Positions 1 through 9,160 are shown, counted from the first letter of the stretch. The stretch is DNA of 64,000 nt from UBA1447 sp002329225 (GCA_050946835.1 JBMNVN010000002.1:1-64000), one strand, 5' to 3'. Notes: generated by a model not told the origin, from the letters alone. Program-made: numbers and translations.

Positions 1-1
1 G

Positions 2-376
2 AATGCTCCTGTTTGGTTCAACGGCATCGTCCGCTCGGAAGAAACGGTGATTCTCTTAAACCTCGGTGGTACATCGGCAGGGCTTGATATCAACCTCTAT
101 CCAAAACAGTACATGGAGGGCGGCTCTGTCACGCTGGCACAGGGTGTCGGCGGTCAGAAAGCGACCTTCCCGAATGCTATGAACGCTGGGGACAATGTGG
201 CTCTGCTGGCATCCAAGAGGGAATGCACGAGGAACGGAGCGAAGGAAACGAAAGAGGGTTTTTATCAGTACAGTGCGGCGTGGGATTCCAAACACATCGT
301 GTCCCTTCCGCAAGGAAAATCCGCGCAGCTTTTATATTCGATGCAGGAAATGGACGATGGAGGTGAATTGCTCTGA
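2..376 (+). CDS. Phage virion protein, C-terminal part (left edge cut)
   Basis: The reading frame is open to the left edge of the window, so this is the last ~124 residues of a longer protein. It ends with TGA overlapping the ATG of the GH18 tail gene, so the two are translationally coupled. I do not recognise the family. Position directly before a tail-associated glycosidase and the lysis genes suggests a minor tail or baseplate protein. No membrane segment or enzyme motif is visible. Confidence 0.6.
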   Translation, partial: NAPVWFNGIVRSEETVILLNLGGTSAGLDINLYPKQYMEGGSVTLAQGVGGQKATFPNAMNAGDNVALLASKRECTRNGAKETKEGFYQYSAAWDSKHIVSLPQGKSAQLLYSMQEMDDGGELL

Positions 377-2847
377 TGGATGTACTCAAAGGGAAGAAAA
401 TCATGGTGTGGACTTTCATGGGCACCGCCAGGATGTATACGGCTCTTCGGAACTACGGTGACCGCATCAGCCAGATTGGACTGTTTTCATTCAAAGTCAG
501 AGCGACTGGGGAAATCTATGAAACAGGCGTCAGCATTTCAAGTATGCTGACCTACATCAATATGTACCCGCACATCAAGTGGCTGCTGACCGTGGCGAAT
601 GACGGCACAAACAGCATCTTCCGCGCCTTAAGGGACAACATAAACGGCGCACAGGATACTTTCCTCTCGGAAATCGTCCGCATTATGCAGAAATACCCGT
701 GGTGTGACGGCATCGACATCGACCTTGAGAAAGGCGATGGATATTCCACGCACGAGGAATCTACGGCGATGTTCCGCAATATCTACAACACGGTCAAGGC
801 ATACGACTCATCCAAGCTGATGAATATCTGCCTGCCGGGTATGACAAGCGTCAACGGCTCAGTCGGCGGTGAGAACTGGTGCGTGTATGCCGACCTCAAC
901 AATTACTGCGATACCGCATCCATCATGAGCTACGGTATGGCGTGGGCAGGCTCCGCGCCGGGGCCTGTGTCCCCACGCTCCTGGCTTGAGGGAATCTACG
1001 ACTATGCATCCCAGGTCATGGATACGGACAAGGTGTTCCTCGGTATGCCCGCCTACGGTTGGAACTGGCAGATATACGACCTGCCTTCCAATATCGGCAA
1101 GACCTATCGAGGCACCTCGCAGACCTACTACGCCGCACAGAACTGGCTGAAGGGCGTGTATAACTTTACGGACGATCAGCCGCCGCAGCCGTTTATCCCG
1201 TTCGTGGGATATTGGGACGATAACAACAAAGTGCCGTGGGCGCTCCCTCATGTGTACGACTACATGGAGGGACGGGATGCCGACAGCTACGAGTACCCGC
1301 AGATGAGCGGGACATACAACGGCAGACATTATCTGACCGCCTATGGCAAGCAGCAGAAAACCGAGTTTGAAAACATCATCATCGACCATGACGGCGGTGA
1401 CTACACCGGCGCATCCGGCATTGTGTCCATTGAGAACGGCATTGCTACGCTCGGAGATGAAGGCTCGGTCACATACAGTTTTAACATAAGCACGGCGGGG
1501 ACTTATGATGTAGCGGTGCGGCTCTGTTATCCCTTCTGGGACAAGAACGGCATCTATGTGTCGCTGGACGGTGCGACCACGTACTATTCGGAAAACCGCC
1601 TGTGGTGGCCGTACTGGAGAAGCACCTTCTGGACTTCGCTTGCAAGCGGCGTCAGTCTTTCGGCAGGAACGCATACGCTGAAGATTTCTGTCGATGTGAA
1701 GGGCGTTCAGTTTTACGGTTTCCGCGTCTGTTCGTCTTTTTCAGAAGCACCGTCAGCGGGAGAAGCGACCTATTCCTTCTCACCGAGACAGTTCAAGGAT
1801 GTGGAAGGCAACATGGTCGGTCCCGACCGTGGCTTTCGTCTGACCTTGGAGATGCTCCGCCGAAAGCCCGACTCGGCTCTTGTCTGGTATGAGGACTTCC
1901 GGGACTACGGCGTTCTTGAAACGAATTACTGGACGGTGCTGTCAGGCTCTTTTGAGGTGTGGCGGTCAGAGGAATACTCGATGGAGCGAGTCTATTCCCA
2001 GCTTGACGGCAAGGGACAGCTTGCATGGAAGTATGACGGCTTTTCGGATATCCACTTACGGGCAAGGCTGGCGTTCCCGGCAAATAGCAGCGGTCGTGCA
2101 GGAGTTTTCTGCGGCAATCTGTTCTGCTGCCTAAACTATGACAATCAAGCAGTGGAACTGTATAACGGCTCCACGCTTCTCGGCAGCTACAGTCAGGAGA
2201 TCGCGAGGACGCCGAACGCCGACCTTCGGACAAATCCAAATATGTACACGGTGGAGATGCGTATCCGTGGGAACAGGGTGCGCGTTTATTCCGGTTCTTC
2301 CTATACGCTGCGGTTCACAGCAACGGTCAGCGGTTTCTCCGGCGGTTACGCAGGCTACCGATCCGACAATCGGACGGTCTGTGAACTGATGCGCCTTGGT
2401 GATGCCTGGACATATGAGCCATATGAGCGGTTCGATGTTGTCATGCCGGACGGGACGCAGAAATCATACGGCCGTATCAGCAGGAGCAACTGCACTTGGG
2501 ACAGCGAGTTCCAGGTGTTTACACTGACTTCTGATATAGAGGAGACTTCTATTCGGAGCGAGGATATTTCAATGGACTATGACTTCTTCCATTCGGATGA
2601 TATGACCTCGCTTTCCTGCGGCAACGACTATCAGGCTACGGTCATTCCCGTGGACATCAACATTTGGATATCACGGCTCTTCCTCGGCGATGCGGACGGC
2701 TTTTCCATTCTCTATTACCAGGACGTGGACTCCCTCGTCTATTGGGCGAACGAGGCGGCTTATCGGTGGAAGCTCCGGGGGATGTGTATGTGGTCCCTCG
2801 GGCAGGAGGATTTGCGGCTGTGGGAGTGGCTGCCGAAACAGGTATGA
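376..2847 (+). CDS. Phage tail-associated protein with GH18 glycosidase domain
   Basis: An 823-residue protein. Residues ~5-320 form a glycoside hydrolase 18 barrel with the family's catalytic motif DGIDIDLE at residues 111-118, Glu118 being the expected acid/base. GH18 enzymes cleave beta-1,4 GlcNAc polymers such as chitin or peptidoglycan-like glycans. Residues ~340-450 look like a carbohydrate-binding beta-sandwich and ~490-680 like a second lectin-type sandwich. The last ~140 residues are an unassigned tail domain. There is no signal peptide. It overlaps the preceding virion gene by one base and sits just before the holin, which fits a tail-tip enzyme that binds or cuts the cell wall. Substrate is unproven. 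Confidence 0.8.
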   Translation: MDVLKGKKIMVWTFMGTARMYTALRNYGDRISQIGLFSFKVRATGEIYETGVSISSMLTYINMYPHIKWLLTVANDGTNSIFRALRDNINGAQDTFLSEIVRIMQKYPWCDGIDIDLEKGDGYSTHEESTAMFRNIYNTVKAYDSSKLMNICLPGMTSVNGSVGGENWCVYADLNNYCDTASIMSYGMAWAGSAPGPVSPRSWLEGIYDYASQVMDTDKVFLGMPAYGWNWQIYDLPSNIGKTYRGTSQTYYAAQNWLKGVYNFTDDQPPQPFIPFVGYWDDNNKVPWALPHVYDYMEGRDADSYEYPQMSGTYNGRHYLTAYGKQQKTEFENIIIDHDGGDYTGASGIVSIENGIATLGDEGSVTYSFNISTAGTYDVAVRLCYPFWDKNGIYVSLDGATTYYSENRLWWPYWRSTFWTSLASGVSLSAGTHTLKISVDVKGVQFYGFRVCSSFSEAPSAGEATYSFSPRQFKDVEGNMVGPDRGFRLTLEMLRRKPDSALVWYEDFRDYGVLETNYWTVLSGSFEVWRSEEYSMERVYSQLDGKGQLAWKYDGFSDIHLRARLAFPANSSGRAGVFCGNLFCCLNYDNQAVELYNGSTLLGSYSQEIARTPNADLRTNPNMYTVEMRIRGNRVRVYSGSSYTLRFTATVSGFSGGYAGYRSDNRTVCELMRLGDAWTYEPYERFDVVMPDGTQKSYGRISRSNCTWDSEFQVFTLTSDIEETSIRSEDISMDYDFFHSDDMTSLSCGNDYQATVIPVDINIWISRLFLGDADGFSILYYQDVDSLVYWANEAAYRWKLRGMCMWSLGQEDLRLWEWLPKQV

Positions 2848-2886
2848 CAATATAACACAATACGACACACTATCTTTCGGGAAATG

Positions 2887-2914
2887 GCGATTGCTTACGG
2901 GCAGTCGCTTTTTT
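2887..2914 (+). terminator. Intrinsic terminator after the tail gene
   Basis: An 8-bp stem (GCGATTGC with GCAGTCGC, one G-U pair) and a 6-nt loop are followed by six Ts. It lies between the tail protein and the holin ribosome site, so it may partly insulate the lysis genes from the structural transcript. Confidence 0.75.
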
Positions 2915-2945
2915 CATACCAAAAAAGCAAAGGAGGACAAATCTC

Positions 2946-3368
2946 ATGAAAGAATTCTGGAACACCATTCAGGTAATCATCGCGGCAATCGGAGGATGGC
3001 TCGGCTACTTCCTCGGCGGCTGTGACGGTCTGCTCATTGCACTTGTGGCGTTCGTGGCAATCGACTACATCACAGGCGTTATGTGCGCCATTGCGGACAA
3101 GAAGCTCTCCAGCGAGGTCGGTTTCAAGGGTATCTGCCGCAAGGTGCTTATTTTTCTGCTCGTGGGGATCGCCAACATCCTCGATGTGCAGGTCATCGGC
3201 ACGGGCAGTGTCCTTCGCACGGCGGTGATCTTTTTCTACATCTCCAACGAGGGTGTATCTCTCACGGAGAACGCCGCGCATCTGGGTCTGCCTATCCCGG
3301 AAAAGCTGAAAGCGGTGCTGGAGCAGCTCCATGACCGCAACACCGATGGAAAGGACGGTGACGAGTAA
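2946..3368 (+). CDS. Phage holin (phi-LC3/Cph1-type family)
   Basis: A 140-residue protein with several hydrophobic helices (about residues 8-28, 30-50, 70-95) and a charged C-terminus (DRNTDGKDGDE), typical of clostridial phage holins. Holins form membrane lesions that release the endolysin at the end of the lytic cycle. The ribosome site AAAGGAGG lies just upstream. Its TAA overlaps the endolysin ATG by one base, the usual coupled holin-endolysin cassette. Confidence 0.88.
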   Translation: MKEFWNTIQVIIAAIGGWLGYFLGGCDGLLIALVAFVAIDYITGVMCAIADKKLSSEVGFKGICRKVLIFLLVGIANILDVQVIGTGSVLRTAVIFFYISNEGVSLTENAAHLGLPIPEKLKAVLEQLHDRNTDGKDGDE

Positions 3369-4864
3369 TGGCATACACAAACAGTTCTATGGTGGCTTAC
3401 ACCAAACTCAGCCCGAACCATTCCGGGCAGCGGACGCACTCCATCGACCGTATCACTCCACACTGTGTGGTCGGTCAGTGTACGGCGGAGGGGCTTGGCG
3501 ACTGGTTTGCCAAGTCCTCCACGCAGGCATCAAGCAACTATGGAATCGACAAGGATGGGCGTGTCGGGATGTATGTGGAGGAGAAGAACCGCTCCTGGTG
3601 TTCCTCCTCCAATGCAAACGACCAGAGGGCGATCACCATCGAATGCGCGTCCGACACCACGGAGCCGTATGCGTTCCGCGACATCGTTTATCAGATGCTC
3701 ATTAAACTGTGCGTGGATATCTGCAAGCGCAACGGCAAGACGAAGCTGCTGTGGCTCGGTGATAAGGATAAGGCTCTCGCCTATGAACCGAAGTCCGGCG
3801 AGATGATCCTGACCGTCCACAGATGGTTTGCAAACAAAAGCTGTCCCGGCAACTGGATGTATGCCAGGATGGGCGATCTTGCGGAGAAGGTCACGGCGGC
3901 TCTCGGTAGTGGTACCGATGGTGCCAATGGTTCCACAACTACACAGGGAACACAGGCTTCTGCCTTTTCCGGGCTTTCCGAGGCGGATGTTGTAAAGAGT
4001 GTGGGAACAATGTTTACCGCGGACCAGAAGAAAACGGGCATCCTCGCATCGGTTTCGATGGCGCAGTTCATCCTCGAATCCGGCTACGGCAAGTCGGAAC
4101 TGGCGCAGAATGCCAATAATGTGTTCGGCATGAAATGCTCCCTCTCCGGCAACACCTGGAGCGGTTCGACCTGGGACGGCAAAAGCAAGTACACCAAGCA
4201 GACGAAGGAGCAGCATACGGACGGCAGCTACGAGACGATCACGGCGGACTTCCGCAAGTATCCGTGCATGGAGGACTCCATCGCCGACCACAGCGCGTAT
4301 CTACTGGGTGCGAAGAACGGCAGCAAACTCCGCTATGACGGTCTGAAGGGCTGCACTGACTACAAGAAGGCTGCGCAGATCATCAAGGACGGCGGGTATG
4401 CCACGAGTCTTACTTACGTGGAGAACCTCTGCTCAATTATCGAGCGGTGGAACCTTACGCAGTTCGATGTAAAAGAGAGCGAGACGGCTATTGCCTGGTA
4501 CCGTGTCCGTAAGACCTGGGCTGATTCCAAGACACAAAAAGGCGCATATAAGATTTTGGAGAACGCCAAGAAGTGCGCTGATGCCAATCCGGGATATAGT
4601 GTGTTTGATGTAAACGGTGTAAACGTCTACACACCGAAAACAACTACTCCAAACGCGCCGGATGTTCCGTTCCTCGTGCGGATCACCATCACCGACCTTA
4701 ATATCCGCAAAGGGCCTGGAACGGATTATGACAGGACGCAGTTCATTCCCGTGGGTGTGTACACCATCGTGGAGGTGAAGTCCGGCAAAGGATCAGCCAC
4801 CGGTTGGGGACGGCTGAAGAGCGGCGCGGGCTGGATTAGTCTCGACTTCGCCACGAGGATTTAA
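3368..4864 (+). CDS. Endolysin: amidase_2 + glucosaminidase + SH3-like domain
   Basis: A 498-residue lytic enzyme. Residues ~1-175 form an N-acetylmuramoyl-L-alanine amidase_2 domain with candidate zinc ligands His32, His151 and Cys159. A short Gly/Thr/Ser-rich linker is followed by an endo-beta-N-acetylglucosaminidase-like domain (~200-370) with the FILESGYGKSELA active-site region. Residues ~430-498 form a bacterial SH3-like wall-binding domain (LNIRKGPGTDYDR). It should cut both the peptide-glycan amide bond and the glycan strand. Coupled to the holin by a TAATG overlap. Confidence 0.92.
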   Translation: MAYTNSSMVAYTKLSPNHSGQRTHSIDRITPHCVVGQCTAEGLGDWFAKSSTQASSNYGIDKDGRVGMYVEEKNRSWCSSSNANDQRAITIECASDTTEPYAFRDIVYQMLIKLCVDICKRNGKTKLLWLGDKDKALAYEPKSGEMILTVHRWFANKSCPGNWMYARMGDLAEKVTAALGSGTDGANGSTTTQGTQASAFSGLSEADVVKSVGTMFTADQKKTGILASVSMAQFILESGYGKSELAQNANNVFGMKCSLSGNTWSGSTWDGKSKYTKQTKEQHTDGSYETITADFRKYPCMEDSIADHSAYLLGAKNGSKLRYDGLKGCTDYKKAAQIIKDGGYATSLTYVENLCSIIERWNLTQFDVKESETAIAWYRVRKTWADSKTQKGAYKILENAKKCADANPGYSVFDVNGVNVYTPKTTTPNAPDVPFLVRITITDLNIRKGPGTDYDRTQFIPVGVYTIVEVKSGKGSATGWGRLKSGAGWISLDFATRI

Positions 4865-4866
4865 TC

Positions 4867-4992
4867 GGAACACGAGAACACATAGGAACAGCAAATTCCT
4901 ATCTCTCCGTATATAATACACATTTTTTATATACCCTATTTTCGTTCACGAAATTTATGTTGTAATAGGATTTTTCGTGTTCCTCGTGTTCC
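4867..4992. other. Structured non-coding element with two nested hairpins
   Basis: Outer arms 4867-4881 and 4977-4992 pair over 15 bp with one bulged C. Inside are a perfect 7-bp hairpin (ATAGGAA 4882-4888 with TTCCTAT 4896-4902) and a second hairpin (CCTATT 4935-4940 with AATAGG 4964-4969) that contains a smaller TTCG/CGAA stem. The two inner hairpins could also swap partners, since ATAGG pairs with CCTAT in either. No T-run follows, so it is not an ordinary terminator. It lies in the gap between the endolysin and the HTH gene; the role is unknown. Confidence 0.55.
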
Positions 4993-5027
4993 AACCGTTG
5001 AAAATAAAGGATTATTCGGAACAGGTA

Positions 5028-5072
5028 CGGCCTGTGGGTGTCTCTTCGGAGAGCCTGCAGGCCGCTTTTTTT
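5028..5072 (+). terminator. Strong intrinsic terminator after the lysis cassette
   Basis: Outer stem CGGCCTG/CAGGCCG, inner stem TCTC/GAGA closing a TTCG tetraloop, then seven Ts. It ends the late phage transcript before the recombinase operon. Confidence 0.88.
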
Positions 5073-5157
5073 ATGCCATAACGGTGGGGGTTGAATTTCT
5101 CGGTAGTGAGTGAGGGAGATACCACAAGACCTATCCCTCGGAAGGAGCCGAGAGAAT

Positions 5158-5583
5158 ATGACCGATAATCAGAAAGCGCAAATCATCAAACTCCGTGCGG
5201 CTGGAAATGGCTACGGCAAGATTGCCCAGACGCTTGGCATATCGCTGAACACAGTAAAGTCTTTCTGCCGCAGGAACGATATCAACGGGAACACTGCAAT
5301 CGAGCCTTCCGTAACGCTCACCGGCGAAACAACAGCCTGTGAGAATTGCGGTCGGGAGATTCAGCAGATCGCCAAGCAGAAGAAAAAACGCTTCTGCTGC
5401 GACAAGTGCCGTAACGAGTGGTGGAACAGCCATCTCGACCAGGTGAAGCGTAAGGCGGTCTACGATTTCAGATGCCCGCACTGCGGTAAGGAGTTCCACA
5501 TTTACGGGGACAGGCGCAGGAAGTATTGTAGCCATGAATGCTACATCGCCGACCGTTTCAAAGGTGGTGACGGCGATGAATAA
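5158..5583 (+). CDS. HTH protein with two zinc-ribbon-like motifs
   Basis: The start is ATG 5158, with GGAAGGAG about 11 nt upstream, giving 141 residues. The N-terminal ~40 residues form a helix-turn-helix (AQTLGISLNTVKSFCRRN) like a sigma-70 region 4 or resolvase-type HTH. Two Cys clusters follow: CENCGRE...CCDKC and CPHCGKE...CSHEC. It overlaps the next small gene by 8 bases and heads an apparent four-gene run with the two recombinases. That suggests a DNA-binding accessory factor or regulator of recombination; this is inference from position. Confidence 0.75.
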   Translation: MTDNQKAQIIKLRAAGNGYGKIAQTLGISLNTVKSFCRRNDINGNTAIEPSVTLTGETTACENCGREIQQIAKQKKKRFCCDKCRNEWWNSHLDQVKRKAVYDFRCPHCGKEFHIYGDRRRKYCSHECYIADRFKGGDGDE

Positions 5584-5761
5584 AGAAGACTTCCGCAACG
5601 AAAAGCTCTATCAGACCACCATGCACCTTGCCAGGAAGATGCTCGAAGAAGGCATTATTTCCGAGGAGGAGTATCGTCAGATTGATACAATTTTCCTTGA
5701 GAAATATAAGCCTGTTTTCGGCACATTATTCTCGGATATATCGTTGACTTCCGGGGCGTAA
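5576..5761 (+). CDS. Small SHOCT-like protein
   Basis: 61 residues starting at ATG 5576, which overlaps the end of the HTH gene. The sequence MLEEGIISEEEYRQID resembles the SHOCT short C-terminal helical motif common in small phage and plasmid proteins. Role unknown. Conservation of position beside the recombinases suggests an accessory partner. Confidence 0.7.
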   Translation: MNKEDFRNEKLYQTTMHLARKMLEEGIISEEEYRQIDTIFLEKYKPVFGTLFSDISLTSGA

Positions 5762-5795
5762 AGAGTGATGTATAGTGTCGGAAAGGAGTGATTTC

Positions 5796-7571
5796 ATGGC
5801 AAAAATCACAAGGGTCGAACAGGCAGTGCCGACCATAAAAACGAAGAAAAAAGTCGCTGCCTATGCTCGCATCTCGATGGAATCGGAACGCATGAACCAT
5901 TCCCTCTCCGCACAGATCAGCTACTACAGTTCCCTGATACAAAAGAATCCTGACTGGCAGTACGCAGGCGTGTTCGCGGACGATGGGATCAGCGGCACTG
6001 GCATAGCCAAGCGCGATGAATTCAAGCGTATGATCGAAGCCGCCGACAACGGCGAGATCGACATCATCCTTACGAAATCAATCCAACGGTTCGCCAGGAA
6101 CACGGTGGACCTGCTGGAGACGGTGCGGCACTTGAAGGATATCGGCGTGGAGGTGCGGTTCGAGAAAGAACACATCAATTCCATGAGCGGTGACGGCGAG
6201 TTGATGCTGACCATCCTCGCATCTTTCGCACAGGAAGAAAGCCGCAGCCTTTCGGAGAACTGCAAATGGGGCATCAGAAAGCGTTTCGAGAAAGGGATAC
6301 CGAACGGACACTTCCGGGTGTACGGGTACCGCTGGGAGGGAGATGACCTGGTCATCGTGCCGGAGGAAGCGGAAATTGTGAGACGCATCTTCCGGAACTT
6401 CCTGGACGGCAAGTCGAGACTGGAAACGGAGCGGGAGTTCGCCGCCGAAGGCATCACTACAAGAGAGGGATGCCGCTGGGTGGATTCCAACATCAAGGTG
6501 GTTCTCACAAACGTGACCTACACGGGAAACCTTCTCCTGCAGAAGGAATTCATATCCGATCCCATTTCAAAGCAGCGGAAAAAGAACAAGGGACAGCTTC
6601 CGCAGTACTATGTGGAGGACACACATCCCGCCATTATCGACAAAGAAACCTTCGATTATGTGCAGTCAGAGATTGCGCGGCGCAAGGAACTGGGACCGAG
6701 GGCAAACAAGAGCCTGAACCTCACCTGCTTTTCGGGAAAGTTGAAATGCCCGTTTTGTGGAATCAGCTATGCCCACAACAAGCGCACGGACAGAGGGTTC
6801 ATGGAGTATTGGGCTTGCGGATCACGGAAGAAAAAGGGCGGCCGGTGTCCGGTCGGCGGCAGCATCAACCACGAGAATCTGAAAAAGGCGTGTGCCGAGG
6901 TACTCGGATTGGAAGAGTTCGATGAGGATGTATTCAGCGAGAAAGTGGATTTCATCAATGTGCCGGAACGGTATGTACTGGAGTTCCATCTGAAGGACGG
7001 CGGCATTGTCACGAAGGACTGCCCGAACACGGGACACCAGGATTGCTGGACGGCTGAGTACAGAGCGAAAACCTCCGAGAAACGCAGGAAGAAACCGAAC
7101 TGCAAAGGCTCTTCCGTCATGACGGGGAAAATCAAGTGCGCCGTCTGCGGATGCAATTTCCGCAGGGCTTCACAGCCGTCAGCCACCTCGGAAAGCGGTA
7201 AGGCGTTCTACTGGCGGTGCGCGGAGCGGAACGGCTGCGGTACGGTCGGCTTGCGGGAGGATGTGCTGAAGCCCTTTATAGCGGAGACGCTCGGCATTCC
7301 CGAATTTGACGATGCCGAGTTTGAAAAGCGGATAGACCATATCGATGTGCTTTCCGCATCGGAGATGGTTTTCCATTTCAAGGACGGCGGTACGGTCGGA
7401 CGCACATGGGTGCAGCCGAAACGGGTAGGCAGGCCGTGGACGGATGAGCAGAGAACCAAATTCAAGGAATCCATCAAGGGAGCGTATACGCCTGAAAGGC
7501 GGCAGCAGATGAGCGAACACATGAAGCAATTACGGAAGGAGCGTGGGAAAGCATGGCGCAAAGAAAAGTAA
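5796..7571 (+). CDS. Large serine recombinase 1 (duplicated zinc ribbons)
   Basis: The start is ATG 5796, placed by GGAAAGGAG 7-8 nt upstream, giving 591 residues. The resolvase catalytic domain (~residues 18-160) carries the nucleophile Ser27 in AYARIS and the conserved RFARNTVD and AQEESRSLSEN motifs. A Recombinase domain follows (~165-290). The C-terminus is unusual: two Cys4 zinc-ribbon-like modules, starting CPFCG and CAVCG, each followed by a similar short segment (PEFDDAEFEKRIDHID-like), and no obvious long coiled coil. It ends inside the next gene with a 19-base overlap, so the two are co-translated. Confidence 0.9.
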   Translation: MAKITRVEQAVPTIKTKKKVAAYARISMESERMNHSLSAQISYYSSLIQKNPDWQYAGVFADDGISGTGIAKRDEFKRMIEAADNGEIDIILTKSIQRFARNTVDLLETVRHLKDIGVEVRFEKEHINSMSGDGELMLTILASFAQEESRSLSENCKWGIRKRFEKGIPNGHFRVYGYRWEGDDLVIVPEEAEIVRRIFRNFLDGKSRLETEREFAAEGITTREGCRWVDSNIKVVLTNVTYTGNLLLQKEFISDPISKQRKKNKGQLPQYYVEDTHPAIIDKETFDYVQSEIARRKELGPRANKSLNLTCFSGKLKCPFCGISYAHNKRTDRGFMEYWACGSRKKKGGRCPVGGSINHENLKKACAEVLGLEEFDEDVFSEKVDFINVPERYVLEFHLKDGGIVTKDCPNTGHQDCWTAEYRAKTSEKRRKKPNCKGSSVMTGKIKCAVCGCNFRRASQPSATSESGKAFYWRCAERNGCGTVGLREDVLKPFIAETLGIPEFDDAEFEKRIDHIDVLSASEMVFHFKDGGTVGRTWVQPKRVGRPWTDEQRTKFKESIKGAYTPERRQQMSEHMKQLRKERGKAWRKEK

Positions 7572-9133
7572 CGGCGATACCGGCTACCATCAGCCGATAT
7601 ACATCCGCGCCGATCAACAGCACGAAGAAACGCCGCGTTGCCGGATATGCCCGCGTTTCGACCGACCACGAAGACCAGAGCACGAGCTACGAGGCGCAGG
7701 TCGATTACTACACCAACTACATCAAGAGCCGGGACGATTGGGAGTTCGTTGCCATATACACGGACGAAGGAATCTCCGCAACGACCACCAAAAAGCGCGA
7801 GGGCTTTAAGACGATGATCGCCGATGCCCTTGCCGGGAAAATCGATCTCATCATCACCAAGAGCGTGAGCCGTTTCGCAAGGAACACGGTGGACAGCCTT
7901 ACCACGGTGAGAAAGCTGAAGGACGAGGGCATCGAAATTTATTTCGAGAAAGAAAACATATGGACGCTGGATTCCAAGGGCGAGTTGCTCATCACTATCA
8001 TGTCGAGTCTTGCCCAGGAAGAGAGCCGTTCCATTTCTGAGAATGTTACCTGGGGACAGCGCAAGCGCATGGCGGACGGCAAGGTCAGCTTTGCATACAG
8101 TCGCTTCCTCGGTCTGGACAAGGATAAAGAAACGGGCAAGATCGTGGTCAATCCCGAACAGGCGGAGACGGTGCGGCTCATTTTCCATCTTTTCCTTGAG
8201 GGCATGACGCCGCATTCCATCGCCGCGGAACTGACGAGCAGGGGCATCAAAACGCCTGCGGGCAAGGATGTGTGGAACCAACAGACGGTGCGCCGGATGC
8301 TCTCGAACGAGAAGTACAAGGGAGATGCCCTTTTGCAGAAGGAGTTCACGGTGAACTTCCTGGAGAAGAAAATGAAAAAGAACGAGGGCGAGGTCCCGCA
8401 GTATTATGTGGAGGGCAACCACGAGGCGATCATCAGCCCTGCGGTGTTCGACATGGTGCAGGCGGAACTTGCCAAGCGCACGAAGGGCGGTTCACGGTAC
8501 AGCGGCGTGAGCATCTTCTCCAACAAGATAAAATGCGCCGACTGCGGCGGCTGGTACGGCTCGAAGGTCTGGCATTCCACGGACAGGTACCGCAAGGTCA
8601 TCTACCGCTGCAACCGAAAGTACAACGGCGATAAGTGCCAGACTCCCCACGTCACGGAGGACGAGGTCAAGGCGGCGTTCATATCGGCGTACAACCAACT
8701 GGTCACGGAAAAGAAGGAAATCATCGCCAATGCGGAGATCATCCGCAGGACGCTGTGCGTAACCGATGCCCTGCAGAAAGAGAAAAGTAAGCTGGAGGAA
8801 GAGATGGCGGTGCTTGTGGAAATGACGCAGAACATCGTGGCGGAGAACGCCCGCGTTGCACAGGATCAGGACGAGTACCAAAAACGCTATGACGGACTGG
8901 TCAAGCGGTACGATGAAGCCAAGGCTCGGTACGATGCAGTGATTGCAGCTATCTCCGCAAAGGAAGCGCAGAGCGAACGGCTGGCGAACTTCATCAAGAC
9001 GCTGAAAGCACAGGCCGGCACCATCAGCGACTTTGACGGCAGCCTTTGGGGCGGCATGGTCGAGTATGTCACGGTGGGCAGGGACAAGGAAATCACGGTC
9101 ACCTTCCGGGATGGAACTGAAATTCAGAGCTAA
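7553..9133 (+). CDS. Large serine recombinase 2 (classical coiled-coil type)
   Basis: 526 residues starting at ATG 7553 with GGAAGGAG upstream, overlapping recombinase 1. The nucleophile is Ser36 in GYARVS, followed by SVSRFARNTVDSL and AQEESRSISENV. A Recombinase domain, one zinc ribbon (KCADCGG...RCNRKY) and a long predicted coiled coil (~residues 405-480) complete the classical layout. Such enzymes integrate and excise phages and transposons between short attP and attB sites. It is the last gene before the zinc operon. Confidence 0.92.
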   Translation: MAQRKVTAIPATISRYTSAPINSTKKRRVAGYARVSTDHEDQSTSYEAQVDYYTNYIKSRDDWEFVAIYTDEGISATTTKKREGFKTMIADALAGKIDLIITKSVSRFARNTVDSLTTVRKLKDEGIEIYFEKENIWTLDSKGELLITIMSSLAQEESRSISENVTWGQRKRMADGKVSFAYSRFLGLDKDKETGKIVVNPEQAETVRLIFHLFLEGMTPHSIAAELTSRGIKTPAGKDVWNQQTVRRMLSNEKYKGDALLQKEFTVNFLEKKMKKNEGEVPQYYVEGNHEAIISPAVFDMVQAELAKRTKGGSRYSGVSIFSNKIKCADCGGWYGSKVWHSTDRYRKVIYRCNRKYNGDKCQTPHVTEDEVKAAFISAYNQLVTEKKEIIANAEIIRRTLCVTDALQKEKSKLEEEMAVLVEMTQNIVAENARVAQDQDEYQKRYDGLVKRYDEAKARYDAVIAAISAKEAQSERLANFIKTLKAQAGTISDFDGSLWGGMVEYVTVGRDKEITVTFRDGTEIQS

Positions 9134-9139
9134 AAAATT

Positions 9140-9154
9140 TTAGAATCATTCTCA
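9140..9154. promoter_or_regulatory. Zur/Fur-type operator 1 (upstream of -35)
   Basis: A 7-1-7 near-palindrome, TTAGAAT-C-ATTCTCA, of the kind bound by Fur-family repressors. It ends six bases before the -35 box of the zur promoter. Confidence 0.65.
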
Positions 9155-9160
9155 AATCTA

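Noticed and set aside
859..1674. 271-codon minus-strand frame in the tail gene
   Set aside because: Antisense to the GH18 domain with its intact motif; no ribosome site or recognisable domain.
4867..4992. Ordinary terminator for the endolysin gene
   Set aside because: No T-run follows either hairpin, and a clear terminator stands separately at 5028-5072.
7208..8422. 404-codon open frame on the minus strand
   Set aside because: It lies entirely opposite the two recombinases, which have catalytic motifs, ribosome sites and coupling; the frame is a GC-driven shadow.
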